A stretch of 64,000 nt of DNA from Asaia bogorensis (GCF_900465345.1 NZ_UEGO01000001.1:181778-245777), one strand, 5' to 3'. Positions 7,667 to 19,098 are shown, counted from the stretch's first letter. Notes: generated from the sequence alone by a model not told the origin. A program made the numbers and translations.

Positions 7667-8980
7667 ATGACGACCCAAGCCGCCCCGGCCAGACTCAGCG
7701 ATGAATATGAGGGCCGGACCGGTGTCGTGCTGGCCCGTGTGCAGGCGCTTTATCCCAAGCTGATCGATCTCTCCCTTACGCGGCTGCACGCCCTGCTCGA
7801 CAAGCTGGGCAACCCTGAACGCGCGCTGCCGCCCGTCATTCACGTGGCCGGGACGAATGGCAAGGGCAGTACCTGCGCCACCCTGCGCGCCATAGCCGAA
7901 GAGGCCGGGCTGCGCGTTCATGTCATGACCAGTCCGCATCTGGTGGACGTGACGGAGCGGTTTCGCGTCGCGGGCACACTGGTGACCGAAGAGGCACTGG
8001 TTGCGACACTGGAGGAAATCGAGCGCATCAATAATGGTGCGCCTATTACCGTGTTCGAGGTTCTGACGGCGGCGGGTCTGTTGCTGTTCGCACGAACACC
8101 TGCGGATCTGACGATTCTCGAAGTCGGTCTGGGTGGTCGTCTGGATGCGACCAATGTTGTTGCGCGCCCGATCGTGTGTGTGATCACGCCGGTCGATCTC
8201 GACCATCAGGCCTTTCTGGGTGAAACACTCGGTCTGATCGCTGCCGAAAAGGCTGGTATCATCAAGCCGGGTGTGCCGGTTGTATGCGCTCTCCAGCATG
8301 ATGAGGCACGACATGTGATCGAGGCCCAGGCCGCGTCCTGCAAGGCCCCTTTGTGGGAGGTCGGACGGGATGTAACCTGCAATCGTAATCCTGATGGCAC
8401 CCTGACCTATCAGGATCCGCTTGGGGGCCTGTCACTCCCGGCACCGGGGCTGAAGGGCGTGCATCAGGTTGCGAACGCCACTCTGGCCGTGGCCGCCCTG
8501 CGGGCCAGCGGTTTCCCCCTGCCTGACCAGGCCTGGACTGGAATCGCCCAGACGCAATGGCCCGCCCGATTGCAGCGTCTGGAAGGCAGGCTTGCCGCCC
8601 TTTTGCCCGCAGGGTGGGAGTTGTGGCTCGATGGGGGGCATAACCCCAATGCTGGCGAGGCGCTCTCGGCCACGTTGGCCGATTGGTCCGACCGTCCGTT
8701 GCATGTCATTGTTGGCATGAAGCAGAGCAAGGATGCTGCGGGTTTTCTCCGCCCCGTACAGCGTCATGCGACGACACTTCATGCTGTGGCAGAAGAGGGT
8801 CAGCACCTTGCTTTGCCCGTAGAAGCCATCATCGAGGCCTCAGGTGGTCACGCTGTTGCCGGGCCGACGATCGCAGCGGTCCTCCCCCGCTTCGAGGGGC
8901 CACCAGCGCGGGTGCTGATCTGCGGCAGTCTCTATCTGGCAGGTGTGGTTCTGAAGCAGGATGGCACATTGCCTCGCTGA
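7667..8980 (+). CDS. folC: Folylpolyglutamate / dihydrofolate synthase
   Basis: FolC joins L-glutamate to dihydropteroate and then to reduced folates in the cytoplasm. The 437-residue protein shows the Mur-ligase ATP-binding loop HVAGTNGKGST near residue 60, TSPHLVDVTERF near residue 90, EVGLGGRLDATN near residue 150 and the C-terminal DGGHNPNAGE near residue 325. The ATG lies downstream of a terminator, so it may have its own promoter. The accD-folC order is typical. Confidence 0.94.
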   Translation: MTTQAAPARLSDEYEGRTGVVLARVQALYPKLIDLSLTRLHALLDKLGNPERALPPVIHVAGTNGKGSTCATLRAIAEEAGLRVHVMTSPHLVDVTERFRVAGTLVTEEALVATLEEIERINNGAPITVFEVLTAAGLLLFARTPADLTILEVGLGGRLDATNVVARPIVCVITPVDLDHQAFLGETLGLIAAEKAGIIKPGVPVVCALQHDEARHVIEAQAASCKAPLWEVGRDVTCNRNPDGTLTYQDPLGGLSLPAPGLKGVHQVANATLAVAALRASGFPLPDQAWTGIAQTQWPARLQRLEGRLAALLPAGWELWLDGGHNPNAGEALSATLADWSDRPLHVIVGMKQSKDAAGFLRPVQRHATTLHAVAEEGQHLALPVEAIIEASGGHAVAGPTIAAVLPRFEGPPARVLICGSLYLAGVVLKQDGTLPR

Positions 8981-9261
8981 GATGTGTTCAGCGCCTGATC
9001 GCAGGGAAATGAGATTATGGTGCTGTCAGATGAACCGTCACGCCCTGATCTATCAAAGCAAAAGTCTCTCACGGTGTATCAGACTCAATTGTTGTCGTAT
9101 CTATTCGTCTAATGAAAACGAAAAAGAACAGGATGACGAATAATGAGTGTCCGCAGGTGCTCGTATATTTTATGGCAATGATCAGGTAGAGCCATATCCA
9201 TCCTGCCTCAGACGCGGCGAATGCAAGCGAGGCGCGCAAGGGCGGAATGGAGGAGTGAGAG

Positions 9262-10251
9262 ATGCGTTACCTCGTAACCGGCGGGGCTGGGTTTGTAGGC
9301 AGCCATGCCGTGCTGGGCTTGCTGGATGCCGGGCACGAGGTCGTTGTTGTCGATAATCTCAGCACAGGCCATCTGGCGGCCGTGCCATCGGGTGTGACGC
9401 TTCATCAGATCGATATGATGGATGCGCAGGCTCTGGACGCGGTGGTCGGCAGTCAGGATTTCGATGCGGCCCTGCATTTTGCGGCAATCTCACTCGTCGG
9501 TGAGAGCATGGCCGATCCTCTGCGCTACTTCGAACAGAACTATATCTCGTCCCTCAACCTCATTCGCGCGCTGGTCAGGCATGATGTGCGCAAGCTTGTA
9601 TTCTCCTCGACGGCTGCGCTTTTTGGTGGTCCCGAGCGTGATGCCCCGATCCCGGAAAATGCACTGGTCGATCCCGGCTCCCCCTATGGGGAGAGTAAAT
9701 ACATGATCGAGCGGGTGCTGCACTGGGCCGATCGCATCCACGGTTTGCGTAGTGCCTGCCTGCGCTATTTCAATGCAGCTGGCGCCGATGTTCTGGGCCG
9801 CGCCGGGGAAGACCATCGGCCCGAGACGCATCTTGTGCCAATTGCCATCGACGCTGCCCTAGGGCGTCGCCCGCACCTGAGCGTTTTCGGTACCGATTAT
9901 CCAACCCGTGATGGCACATGCGTGCGCGATTACCTGCATGTTGGCGATCTCTCGACCGCGTATCAATGCGCTCTCGCCAGCATCGATGATCGCAGCGTGC
10001 TCTACAACATTGGAAGCGGACGCGGATTCTCCAATATCGAAGTCATCCGTGCCGTCGAACGCGTCAGTGGTCGCAAGCTACCATGGGATGCCGCACCGCG
10101 ACGCGGGGGTGATCCGGCGACATTGATCGCCGATTCAGGCAGTTTCCGCAAAGATACAGGATGGACACCGCGCCTGTCGGATCTCGACACGATAGTCGAG
10201 ACCGCCTTTCGCTGGCGCGAGGCGCATCCCCATGGCTATGGCGGGGCGTGA
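9262..10251 (+). CDS. galE: UDP-glucose 4-epimerase
   Basis: GalE interconverts UDP-glucose and UDP-galactose with bound NAD. The 329-residue extended SDR has the NAD loop GGAGFVGS at residues 7-14, the catalytic Ser/Thr region FSSTAALFG and the Y-x-x-x-K pair in SPYGESKYM near residues 148-152. RDGTCVRDYLHVGDL is the usual substrate-site motif. The ATG is preceded by GGAGG. The 281 bp upstream hold no gene that I can support. It converges with the dihydropyrimidinase gene, 21 bp away. Confidence 0.92.
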   Translation: MRYLVTGGAGFVGSHAVLGLLDAGHEVVVVDNLSTGHLAAVPSGVTLHQIDMMDAQALDAVVGSQDFDAALHFAAISLVGESMADPLRYFEQNYISSLNLIRALVRHDVRKLVFSSTAALFGGPERDAPIPENALVDPGSPYGESKYMIERVLHWADRIHGLRSACLRYFNAAGADVLGRAGEDHRPETHLVPIAIDAALGRRPHLSVFGTDYPTRDGTCVRDYLHVGDLSTAYQCALASIDDRSVLYNIGSGRGFSNIEVIRAVERVSGRKLPWDAAPRRGGDPATLIADSGSFRKDTGWTPRLSDLDTIVETAFRWREAHPHGYGGA

Positions 10252-10272
10252 CAAGCCCCGGATGCGCCTTCG

Positions 10273-11733
<1,461 letters not shown>

Positions 11734-11746
11734 TCATAAGACTAGC

Positions 11747-11762
11747 CTGACCAGATGGTCAA
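11747..11762. promoter_or_regulatory. RutR-type operator
   Basis: CTGACCA-GA-TGGTCAA matches the published RutR consensus TTGACCAnnTGGTCAA at every position except the first. It lies in the divergent region, 80 bp from the dihydropyrimidinase start and 131 bp from the permease start. The RutR-like regulator is encoded in the same cluster. Confidence 0.82.
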
Positions 11763-11892
11763 TCTATTGCTGGCACGCCGGGCGTCCGGCTGAATCATGC
11801 AGGATGGCCATGCCGTGAGGGTCGTGACAAGCTCGGCAGGGCGGGGCAGTCATGACAGGGTGATCATGACGGGACGACCGGAAAGGATGGCG

Positions 11893-13347
11893 ATGACGCA
11901 GGCACACGTGAACATGCTCTCTGGGCCGTTATCGAATGAGGATCTCGCTCCTGTGTCGGAGCGGCACTGGGCCTGGAAGGACTATCTGTTCCTGTGGATG
12001 TCCAATGTTCACAGCGTTGCGGGTTACATGACCATTGGCAGCTTTTTCACCATGGGGCTGCCGGTCAGTGCTGTGCTGTCCGGGCTTCTGACGGCGGTGA
12101 TCATCGTGCATGTGCTGTGCAATCTGGTGGCGGTCCCCAGCCTACGCGCTGGCGTGCCGTTCCCAGTGGTCATACGGGGGGCCTTCGGCGTGTATGGCGC
12201 GGTCGTTCCCGCGTTGGTACGTGGCGTCATTGCGGTGGGCTGGTACGGCATACAAACCTGGCTGGCCTCGAATGCGATCGTTCTGTTCATCCTGCACATG
12301 GACCCCGGTGTGATGGGCTATGCGGATTCGCATCTGCACGGTGCTCTTGGGCTGTCCCTGCTGGGCTGGGGTGCCTTCCTTTTTGTCTGGTTGTTGCAGA
12401 TTGCCGTGTTCTGGCGAGGGATGGAGTCCATCAGGCACTTCATCGACTGGGCAGGGCCTGCCATTTATATTGTCATTCTCGGGCTCGATATCGCGCTTTT
12501 ATGGCGCACGCACGGTGCCTTCCATCTCTCCGTTCTACCCCAGTCGATCGTCAGCTGGCCGGTCGCCCTTGCCGGGGTTTTCAGCGTGGCCTCCCTGACA
12601 TTGGCCTATTTCTCGCCGATCATTCTCAATTTTGGTGATTTTGCCCGTTACGGCACGAGCATGTCTGATGTGCGTCGGGGCAATTTCTGGGGATTACCCG
12701 TCAATTTCATGGCGTTTGTCATGCTGGTTCTGACCACACTCGTTCTGGCGCGTTCTGCACTGGGGCGGCTGATCCTCGATCCGGCCGGAACCATCATGAT
12801 GTTCGACAGTCCGACCATCATGCTTGTCGGGACGATCACCCTTGTCTCCGCCACGATCGGGATCAATATCTCGGCCAATTTCGTCTCGGCTGCGTTCGAT
12901 TTTTCCAATATTGCCCCTGCCAGCATCTCATGGCGCAAAGGGGGGCTGATTGCCTCAATCGGGGCGATCCTGCTGACACCGTGGAATCTCTACGCTCATC
13001 CCGAGCTTATTCATCTGACACTCGATATTCTCGGACTGTTCATTGCACCGGTTACGGGCATCCTGCTGGTCGATTATTATCACGTGCAAAAAGCCAGTCT
13101 CGATTTGCCTGGTCTTTATTCCACAGCGCCTGATGGCCCGTACTGGTACCGGGGCGGCGTCAATCGGCGCGCTGTTCTGGCATTGGCGCTATCGGTGGTA
13201 TTGGGGCTCATGGTGGTCTTCGTCCCCGCCCTGAATGGTGCGCAGAACTACGCCTGGGTGATCGGGCTTGTGACTGGCGGCGTGTTTCACTTCGGCCTTT
13301 CGGGCCTCAGCCCCCGCGGGGGAAGAGCGGCCTCACAAGAATCATGA
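11893..13347 (+). CDS. NCS1 family nucleobase permease
   Basis: This inner-membrane permease is most likely for uracil, thymine or another pyrimidine. The 484-residue protein has about twelve helices and NCS1 motifs such as WMSNVHSVAGYMTIGS in helix 1, GVPFPVVIRGAFG near residue 75 and NFGDFARY near residue 245. The ATG at 11893 is six bases after GGAAAGG; other in-frame starts lie upstream. It shares the divergent promoter region and operator with dihydropyrimidinase, so uptake and breakdown are probably induced together. Its 3' end overlaps the convergent regulator gene by 41 bp. Confidence 0.87.
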   Translation: MTQAHVNMLSGPLSNEDLAPVSERHWAWKDYLFLWMSNVHSVAGYMTIGSFFTMGLPVSAVLSGLLTAVIIVHVLCNLVAVPSLRAGVPFPVVIRGAFGVYGAVVPALVRGVIAVGWYGIQTWLASNAIVLFILHMDPGVMGYADSHLHGALGLSLLGWGAFLFVWLLQIAVFWRGMESIRHFIDWAGPAIYIVILGLDIALLWRTHGAFHLSVLPQSIVSWPVALAGVFSVASLTLAYFSPIILNFGDFARYGTSMSDVRRGNFWGLPVNFMAFVMLVLTTLVLARSALGRLILDPAGTIMMFDSPTIMLVGTITLVSATIGINISANFVSAAFDFSNIAPASISWRKGGLIASIGAILLTPWNLYAHPELIHLTLDILGLFIAPVTGILLVDYYHVQKASLDLPGLYSTAPDGPYWYRGGVNRRAVLALALSVVLGLMVVFVPALNGAQNYAWVIGLVTGGVFHFGLSGLSPRGGRAASQES

Positions 13348-14074
13348 AGGTTTCGAACGCGGTATCATAATCGCGCTCACCCAGAGGGGCTGTGTCGAGC
13401 AGGGCTTCGAACTGGACCTGCATATCCGCATAGGCCTGTGTTCCGGACCAGAGCAGGCACAGGAAATGGGTGGGGTCTATGGGGGTCATGAGCCCCCGTG
13501 ACTGCCAGCCGAGAAAGATCGCGGCATGGCGGTCTACATGGGCGCGGAGCACGTCCTTCAGAAAGCCTTCGAGCCGCTGCCCTCCTGAAAGCAGTTCCTG
13601 AGCGAAAAGCCGCGAGCCTTCCGGCCGGGTGCGTGAAAACGCGATCTTGGCACGCAGATAGCCTTCCATGCCGTCAATCGGGTCACGATCGGCGCTGAGC
13701 CAGTGATCGGCATCATCCAGCCAGACATCGAGAAGCCTTTTGAGCGTGGCGTTGTACAGCTCCTCCTTGGAACCGAAATAATAGAGGATATTGGCCTTGG
13801 GGATGTCGCACAGCGCAGCAATCTCCTCCAGGCGCGTGCCGTTAAGGCCTCGCGTCCCGAAGGTCGTCTCGGCGGCATTGAGGATCTGGGGCAGCATCGC
13901 CTGACGCGGGGCACTGGGTCTTCTGGGCTTTTTGATTGTGTCGGCGTCAGGTGACGCTTTTGCCCTGAAGCCACGAGGGGCGAGGTCACTGCCTGCGCTG
14001 TCATGGTGACCAGAGGCGAGGTGATCCTTATGGGGCAGGATCCTTCCGGCGAGGGGCACAGTATTATCGGTCAT
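13307..14074 (-). CDS. TetR family regulator, RutR type
   Basis: This probable pyrimidine-responsive regulator has about 255 residues. A disordered N-terminal arm is followed by a TetR helix-turn-helix (LEEIAALCDIPKANILYYFGSKEELY, residues about 83-108 in two phrases), closely resembling E. coli RutR, and a C-terminal ligand domain that also fits. It is the last gene of the leftward preT-preA-amidohydrolase unit. Two RutR-type palindromes stand before the two catabolic transcription units, so I infer that this protein binds them. The start was chosen at 14074, downstream of GGAGACAGGACGGA. Confidence 0.85.
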   Translation of the reverse strand: MTDNTVPLAGRILPHKDHLASGHHDSAGSDLAPRGFRAKASPDADTIKKPRRPSAPRQAMLPQILNAAETTFGTRGLNGTRLEEIAALCDIPKANILYYFGSKEELYNATLKRLLDVWLDDADHWLSADRDPIDGMEGYLRAKIAFSRTRPEGSRLFAQELLSGGQRLEGFLKDVLRAHVDRHAAIFLGWQSRGLMTPIDPTHFLCLLWSGTQAYADMQVQFEALLDTAPLGERDYDTAFETFMILVRPLFPRGG

Positions 14075-14133
14075 TCCGTCCTGTCTCCTGCTTCTTGAGC
14101 CGTCGGGATCCTGTCTTGCGGGCTCACCTGGCC

Positions 14134-15369
14134 TCAAAAGACCTTGTCGGCGCGCAGCAGGGCGCCCAGCAGCACATTGGCACCGGCTTCGGCCTCGGCT
14201 TCGGTAATGCTTTCGGCTTCGTTATGGCTCAACCCGTCACGACAGGGGACGAAAATCATGGCGGTTGGGGTCATGCGCGCCATATAGGCGGCATCATGGC
14301 CGGGGCCGGACACAATTTCCATCGCGTCGAATCCGGCATCACGCGCGGCGTCAGACACCATGTCGATGCAGCGTCGATCGAACGGGACGGCAGGGGCATC
14401 CCAGATCTGGCGCAGGGCAAGTTCCACCCCGGCCTGCTCGGCAAGATTGGTGAGAGCCTGCTTCATTTCCTGCTCCATCACGGCAAGCGTCGCATCCTCC
14501 GGATGGCGCAGATCGATGGTGAAGAAGGTTTCTCCCGGCACGACATTATGGCTGTTCGGCCGGTTCTCGATCAGGCCGACAGTACCAAGACCCTTGGGTG
14601 CATGAGCCGTGGCGACATCCGATACGGCACTGATCATGCGTGCAGCCGCCAGAAGCGTGTCTGCGCGCATGGTCATGGGGGTTGAGCCCGCATGGGCATC
14701 GCGGCCTGTCACCGTGACCTCATACCAGCGCATCCCCTGCACGCCGGTTACGGCGCCGATGACCCGATTTTCGACCTCGAGGATCGGCCCCTGTTCAATA
14801 TGGAGCTCGAAATAGGCGGCGACGGGGTGATCGCCGCATTGCTGCGTGCCACGGTAACCAATCGCTTCCAGTGCGTCGCCAAAACGTTCGCCGGCGCGGT
14901 CACGCTTGTCGAGAATTTCCTCCTCCGTGAACACGCCTGCAAACGCGCCGGAGCACATCATGGGGGGAGAAAACCGCGAGCCTTCTTCATTGGTCCAGTT
15001 GATAAGCTCGACGGGGTGACGCAACACATGCCCGGCTTCGCGCAATGCACGCAGCACGGCCAGGCCGCCCAGCACACCCAGAATTCCATCGAACTTGCCG
15101 CCTGTGGGCTGGGTGTCGAGATGGCTCCCCATGGTCAGGGGCGGAAGGCTGCTATCCTGCCCCTCAAGACGGGCGAACATGTTACCCAGTCGATCAACCG
15201 TAACCGTGCAGCCGAGCGCCGTGCAGGTGGCGGCAAACCAGTCACGTACCTGACGGTCCTCTTCCGTCAGGGTCAGGCGCTTGATTCCCCCTTTGGCGGT
15301 CTCGCCAAAACGCGCAGTTTCCATGAGATCGGCCCAGAGGGCGCGGCCATCGATACGGATATTGCTCAT
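14134..15369 (-). CDS. Beta-ureidopropionase / N-carbamoyl amino acid amidohydrolase
   Basis: This zinc hydrolase (M20 family, allantoate amidohydrolase-like, 411 residues) should release CO2 and ammonia from N-carbamoyl-beta-alanine, the last step of reductive pyrimidine catabolism. Metal-site residues are visible in GSHLDTQPTGGKFDG, NEEGSRF, ELHIEQGP and the C-terminal SHNEAE. It sits between preA and the regulator, which favours this role over allantoate or hydantoin work. The ATG at 15369 gives MSNIRIDG; an upstream in-frame start would run into the preA 3' end. Confidence 0.88.
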   Translation of the reverse strand: MSNIRIDGRALWADLMETARFGETAKGGIKRLTLTEEDRQVRDWFAATCTALGCTVTVDRLGNMFARLEGQDSSLPPLTMGSHLDTQPTGGKFDGILGVLGGLAVLRALREAGHVLRHPVELINWTNEEGSRFSPPMMCSGAFAGVFTEEEILDKRDRAGERFGDALEAIGYRGTQQCGDHPVAAYFELHIEQGPILEVENRVIGAVTGVQGMRWYEVTVTGRDAHAGSTPMTMRADTLLAAARMISAVSDVATAHAPKGLGTVGLIENRPNSHNVVPGETFFTIDLRHPEDATLAVMEQEMKQALTNLAEQAGVELALRQIWDAPAVPFDRRCIDMVSDAARDAGFDAMEIVSGPGHDAAYMARMTPTAMIFVPCRDGLSHNEAESITEAEAEAGANVLLGALLRADKVF

Positions 15370-15385
15370 GCGGCGGGAGATCCTT

Positions 15386-16654
15386 TCAGGCGGAGAGACG
15401 ATGCGGATTGGAGGGATGGTCAAGCCAAGTCATCTCGCCGTCAACAGGCTGCGGTGTCATGGTGATGCAATCATCCACCGGGCAGACATGAGCGCAGAGA
15501 TTGCAGCCCACACATTCGTCCTCGATCACGCTGTATTCGCGACGGTTCGGCCCGGTGCTTTTGGCGATGGCCTGATGCGAGGTATCCTCACAGGCGATAT
15601 GGCACAGGCCGCACCCCACGCAACTTTCCTGATCGATCTGCGCGATGGTGCGGAACTTCATGTTGAGCTGGTTCCAGGGCACGAAGCGCGACACGGCCCG
15701 CCCGCTCAGATCGGGCAGGGTCGCGTAATCCTTGCTGTCCATCCAGTTCGAGAGCCCGTCAATCATGTCCTCGACGATACGGAACCCGTAATGCATGGCC
15801 GCCGTGCAAACCTGTAGCGCGCTCGACCCCATGGCGAGGAATTCGGCGGAGTCCCGCCAGTTGCTGATGCCCCCCATGCCCGAAATGGGTATTCCCGCCA
15901 TTTCGGGATCGCGGGCAATCTCGCCGATCATGCGCAGGGCGATGGGCTTGACCGCCGGGCCGCAATAGCCGCCATGCGTGCCCTTGCCCCCCACGACCGG
16001 CATGGGGGCCATGGCGTCCAGATCGACCCCGATAACCGACTGGATGGTGTTGATGAGCGACACCGCATCGGCCCCGCCACGACGGGCGGCGCGTGCGGGC
16101 ATGAGGATATTGGTGACATTGGGGGTCAGTTTGACAATGACCGGCATGCGCGTGTTCTGCTTGCACCAGCGCGTGACCATCTCGACATATTCAGGCACCT
16201 GCCCCACGGCAGAGCCCATATTGCGCTCGGACATGCCATGCGGACAGCCGAAATTCAGCTCGATTCCGTCCGCTCCCGTCTCCTCGATAAGCGGCAGAAT
16301 GGCCTTCCAGCGATGCTCCTCGCACGGCACCATAAGGCTGACGATGAGCGCCCGGTCCGGGAAATCACGCTTCACGCGCTTGATCTCGGCGATGTTGGTC
16401 GCCAGCGGCCTGTCGGAAATCAGCTCGATATTATTGAGCCCCATCAGACGCTTGCCCTCGAACTGAAGGGCGCCGTAACGCGAACTGAGATTGACCACCG
16501 GCGGGTCTTCTCCCAGCGTTTTCCAGACCACGCCGCCCCATCCGGCCTCATAGGCGCGACGGACATTATATTCCTTGTCGGTGGGTGGGGCAGAGGCCAG
16601 CCAGAACGGATTGGGTGAGGTGATGCCGGCGAAACTGGTGCGCAGATCGGCCAT
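15386..16654 (-). CDS. preA: Dihydropyrimidine dehydrogenase catalytic subunit PreA
   Basis: PreA with PreT reduces uracil or thymine to the 5,6-dihydro form using NADH. The 422-residue protein has an FMN barrel like dihydroorotate dehydrogenase, with the active-site cysteine in NFGCPHG near residue 145, followed by two [4Fe-4S] motifs, CVGCGLCHIAC and CVGCNLCAHVC, near residues 345-395. It begins almost at the preT stop codon, so the subunits are probably translationally coupled. It resembles the C-terminal half of mammalian DPD. Confidence 0.94.
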   Translation of the reverse strand: MADLRTSFAGITSPNPFWLASAPPTDKEYNVRRAYEAGWGGVVWKTLGEDPPVVNLSSRYGALQFEGKRLMGLNNIELISDRPLATNIAEIKRVKRDFPDRALIVSLMVPCEEHRWKAILPLIEETGADGIELNFGCPHGMSERNMGSAVGQVPEYVEMVTRWCKQNTRMPVIVKLTPNVTNILMPARAARRGGADAVSLINTIQSVIGVDLDAMAPMPVVGGKGTHGGYCGPAVKPIALRMIGEIARDPEMAGIPISGMGGISNWRDSAEFLAMGSSALQVCTAAMHYGFRIVEDMIDGLSNWMDSKDYATLPDLSGRAVSRFVPWNQLNMKFRTIAQIDQESCVGCGLCHIACEDTSHQAIAKSTGPNRREYSVIEDECVGCNLCAHVCPVDDCITMTPQPVDGEMTWLDHPSNPHRLSA

Positions 16655-16656
16655 GA

Positions 16657-18027
16657 TCAGAGAACTCCTGTGCCGGAGAGAGAAAGATCGTCAGGAGTCA
16701 GGTCGCTGTGAATGGCCTGTGCCGCCTCGCGCCCGTCGCGTACGGCAGCCACGGTGAGATCTTCACCCGCCGTGCAGTCGCCGCCAGCATAGACGCCAGC
16801 CAGTGTGGTGCGGCCTTTTTCGTCCACCACAAGGCGGCCATTCTCGATCAGGATCTGATCCTGTGAAACCGGATCAGGGACAAAAACCTGCCCGATCGCC
16901 TTGAGCACCATATCCGCGGCAATCGTGAAATCGACAGGGGGCGTGGCGGGGCCTGTCGACGCCTCTGCGGCTGTGTCAGTGCGTCTGAATGTCACGCCGG
17001 TGAGGGCGCCATTGTCGAATTCCAACCGGGTTGGTGCGGCCCAGAGCCGGAGCGTGACCCCGTTGGTCTGCGCCCACTCGCGCTCGACTTCGGTGGCCGA
17101 CATGGTGGGCTCACCCCGACGATAAACCAGCGTGACCTCCTCGGCACCAAGGCGTTTCGCCTGTACGGCGGCATCGATGGCTGTGTTGCCTCCACCGATC
17201 ACGACGACACGCCGCCCGACCTGCACCGAGGCCAGTGGGTGGGAGCGCAGATGTTCAATGAACGCCACGGCATCCTTGACGCCAGGCATGGTCTCGCCGG
17301 GGAGGCCAAGGGCCCGCACCCCGGACAGGCCGATCGCCAGAAAGACGGCGTCGTAAACCTGTCGCAACGTAGCGAGGTGGATCGTTTCGCCCAGAATGGC
17401 CCGCCCCTGATAATGAATACCGCCGATTGCCATCAGGAAATCAATTTCCTTCTGGGCAAAATCATCCGCCAGCTTGTAGGCGGCAACACCATATTCATTC
17501 AGGCCGCCCGCCTTTTCGTGCCGGTCGAACAGCGTCACCTCATGACCGTGCATGGCCAGACGATGAGCGCAGGCGAGACCCGCAGGACCCGCACCCACGA
17601 TGGCGATATGTCGCCCCGTCGGGGTGGCACGTGTGAAAGGGTGCGTGTCCTGGGCCATCTGCCAGTCTGTGGCGTAGCGCTGCAGCGCGCCGATACGAAC
17701 AGGTTTATGAGTTTCGATGGCGGTGTGCACACATTTCTGTTCGCACAGGATCTCGGTCGGGCAGACGCGGGCGCAGGAGCCGCCGAGGATGTTTGATTGC
17801 AGGATGGTCCTGGCCGCACCTGCCGTGTTCCGCGAGGCAATGGCCTTGATGAAACGCGGAATGTCGATATCGGTCGGACAGGCCTCGATACAGGGCGCGT
17901 CATAACAATAGAAACATCGATCGGCTTCCAGCGCTGCCTGTTCGGGGGTCAGTCCCGGATGGGCATCCGCGAAATTTCGCGCCAGAATTTCTTGGGGCAG
18001 GCGACCACAGGCAATATCAGGGCGCAT
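16657..18027 (-). CDS. preT: Dihydropyrimidine dehydrogenase flavoprotein subunit PreT
   Basis: This FAD and Fe-S subunit takes electrons from NAD(P)H and passes them to PreA. The 456-residue protein starts with a GltD-like Cys cluster (CFYCYDAPCIEACP and SCARVCPTEILCEQKC), then an FAD loop VGAGPAGLACA near residue 150 and an NAD(P) loop VIGGGNTAID near residue 290. The ATG at 18027 gives the family-like start MRPDIACGRLPQ; an upstream in-frame start would place the operator inside the coding region. It is the first gene of the leftward operon preT-preA-amidohydrolase-regulator, with a RutR-type operator 71 bp upstream. Confidence 0.93.
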   Translation of the reverse strand: MRPDIACGRLPQEILARNFADAHPGLTPEQAALEADRCFYCYDAPCIEACPTDIDIPRFIKAIASRNTAGAARTILQSNILGGSCARVCPTEILCEQKCVHTAIETHKPVRIGALQRYATDWQMAQDTHPFTRATPTGRHIAIVGAGPAGLACAHRLAMHGHEVTLFDRHEKAGGLNEYGVAAYKLADDFAQKEIDFLMAIGGIHYQGRAILGETIHLATLRQVYDAVFLAIGLSGVRALGLPGETMPGVKDAVAFIEHLRSHPLASVQVGRRVVVIGGGNTAIDAAVQAKRLGAEEVTLVYRRGEPTMSATEVEREWAQTNGVTLRLWAAPTRLEFDNGALTGVTFRRTDTAAEASTGPATPPVDFTIAADMVLKAIGQVFVPDPVSQDQILIENGRLVVDEKGRTTLAGVYAGGDCTAGEDLTVAAVRDGREAAQAIHSDLTPDDLSLSGTGVL

Positions 18028-18097
18028 GGGAGAATCCGGTTCTGTTTGTTCCGTAAAACGAACGTTACGATCGGGATGATGCGCGCTGCAAGTAAAA

Positions 18098-18115
18098 TCT
18101 GACCATATGTTCAGA
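18098..18115. promoter_or_regulatory. RutR-type operator upstream of preT
   Basis: TCTGACCATATGTTCAGA is an 18-base palindrome with one mismatched pair. Its core TGACCA-TA-TGTTCA differs from the RutR consensus by one base in the right half. It lies 71 bp upstream of the preT ATG. Together with the site at 11747 it places both halves of the pyrimidine cluster under one regulator. Confidence 0.72.
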
Positions 18116-18402
18116 TATCTGGCGCCCGACACTCTCTGCCTGATCCCGTTGCGAAGCGCGGCGGTCAGAACAGCGGGGGCAAGGAAACATGTCGCACACC
18201 TGTCTGTTCCGATATCGATACATAATCCGTGCTAGCAAGGGGGATACCGGGGGAGGTGAATCGCTTGCGCGATGCCGTAACGGCAAAGAAGTGGAACATT
18301 TTTGCATCTGGCCCAGAAAGCGTTACCGGATTGGAACGCCCCTCACGCAGGCGCTATAGGGTGAAGCGCTGGTCACGACTAAGCAAAGAGTGGGGATAAA
18401 CG

Positions 18403-19098
18403 ATGAGAATGATCGGGCTTCTGGGTGGTATGAGCTGGGAGAGCTCGGCCATGTATTATCGTCTGCTTAATGAGGGTGTGCGTGACAGGCTCGGTCCTGC
18501 CTCGTCTGCACGCTGCCTTTTGTGGTCATTCGACTTCGCCGAGATCAAGGATCTCCAGCATCGTGGCGCGTGGGATGTCCTGACCGAGCGTCTGATTGAG
18601 GCGGCGCGCCATCTGGAGAAGGCGGGAGCGGATGATCTGGTAATCTGTACGAACACCATGCACTGCGTGGCGGATGCGGTGCAGGCGCAACTATCGATTC
18701 CCATCCTGCATATCGCTGACGCCACCGGCGAACAGATCAGGCAGAGCGGCCTTCGACGTATCGGGCTGTTGGGCACGCGCTTTACCATGGAGCAGGATTT
18801 CTACAGGAAGCGACTGACCGAGCGTTATGGTCTGGAGGTGATCATTCCCGACGAACGGGACCGCATGGACGTACATCGTATCATCTATGACGAGCTCGTG
18901 GCCGGGCAGATCAACCCGTCATCCCGCGCGCTTTATCGCACCATCATGGCCCGCCTTGTCGCTTCGGGTGCTGAGGCGATCATTCTGGGATGCACGGAAA
19001 TCATGCTGCTTGTCGGGGCTGAGGATAGCACGGTGCCGCTTTTCGATACGACAGCCCTGCATGTCCAGGCCACCCTCGAAAAGGCATTGGCCGACTGA
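18403..19098 (+). CDS. Broad-specificity amino acid racemase, YgeA-like
   Basis: This 231-residue cytoplasmic Asp/Glu racemase family protein closely resembles E. coli YgeA over its whole length. It starts with MIGLLGGMSWESS, has the first catalytic cysteine in CTNTMH near residue 84 and the second in LGCTEI near residue 197, with HIADATG between. YgeA acts on L-/D-homoserine and other amino acids, so D-amino-acid production or turnover is likely. A hydantoin racemase would belong to the same superfamily and could fit beside dihydropyrimidinase, but the sequence follows YgeA. The 287 bp downstream hold no gene I can support. Confidence 0.85.
   Translation: MRMIGLLGGMSWESSAMYYRLLNEGVRDRLGPASSARCLLWSFDFAEIKDLQHRGAWDVLTERLIEAARHLEKAGADDLVICTNTMHCVADAVQAQLSIPILHIADATGEQIRQSGLRRIGLLGTRFTMEQDFYRKRLTERYGLEVIIPDERDRMDVHRIIYDELVAGQINPSSRALYRTIMARLVASGAEAIILGCTEIMLLVGAEDSTVPLFDTTALHVQATLEKALAD

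Noticed and set aside
6628..7668. 346-codon open frame antisense to accD
   Set aside because: The accD protein is complete and strongly conserved; the antisense product is His/Gly-rich with no family resemblance.
14134..15369. Allantoate amidohydrolase of purine breakdown
   Set aside because: The family fits, but the operon holds preT and preA and no purine-degradation genes, so beta-ureidopropionase is the better call.
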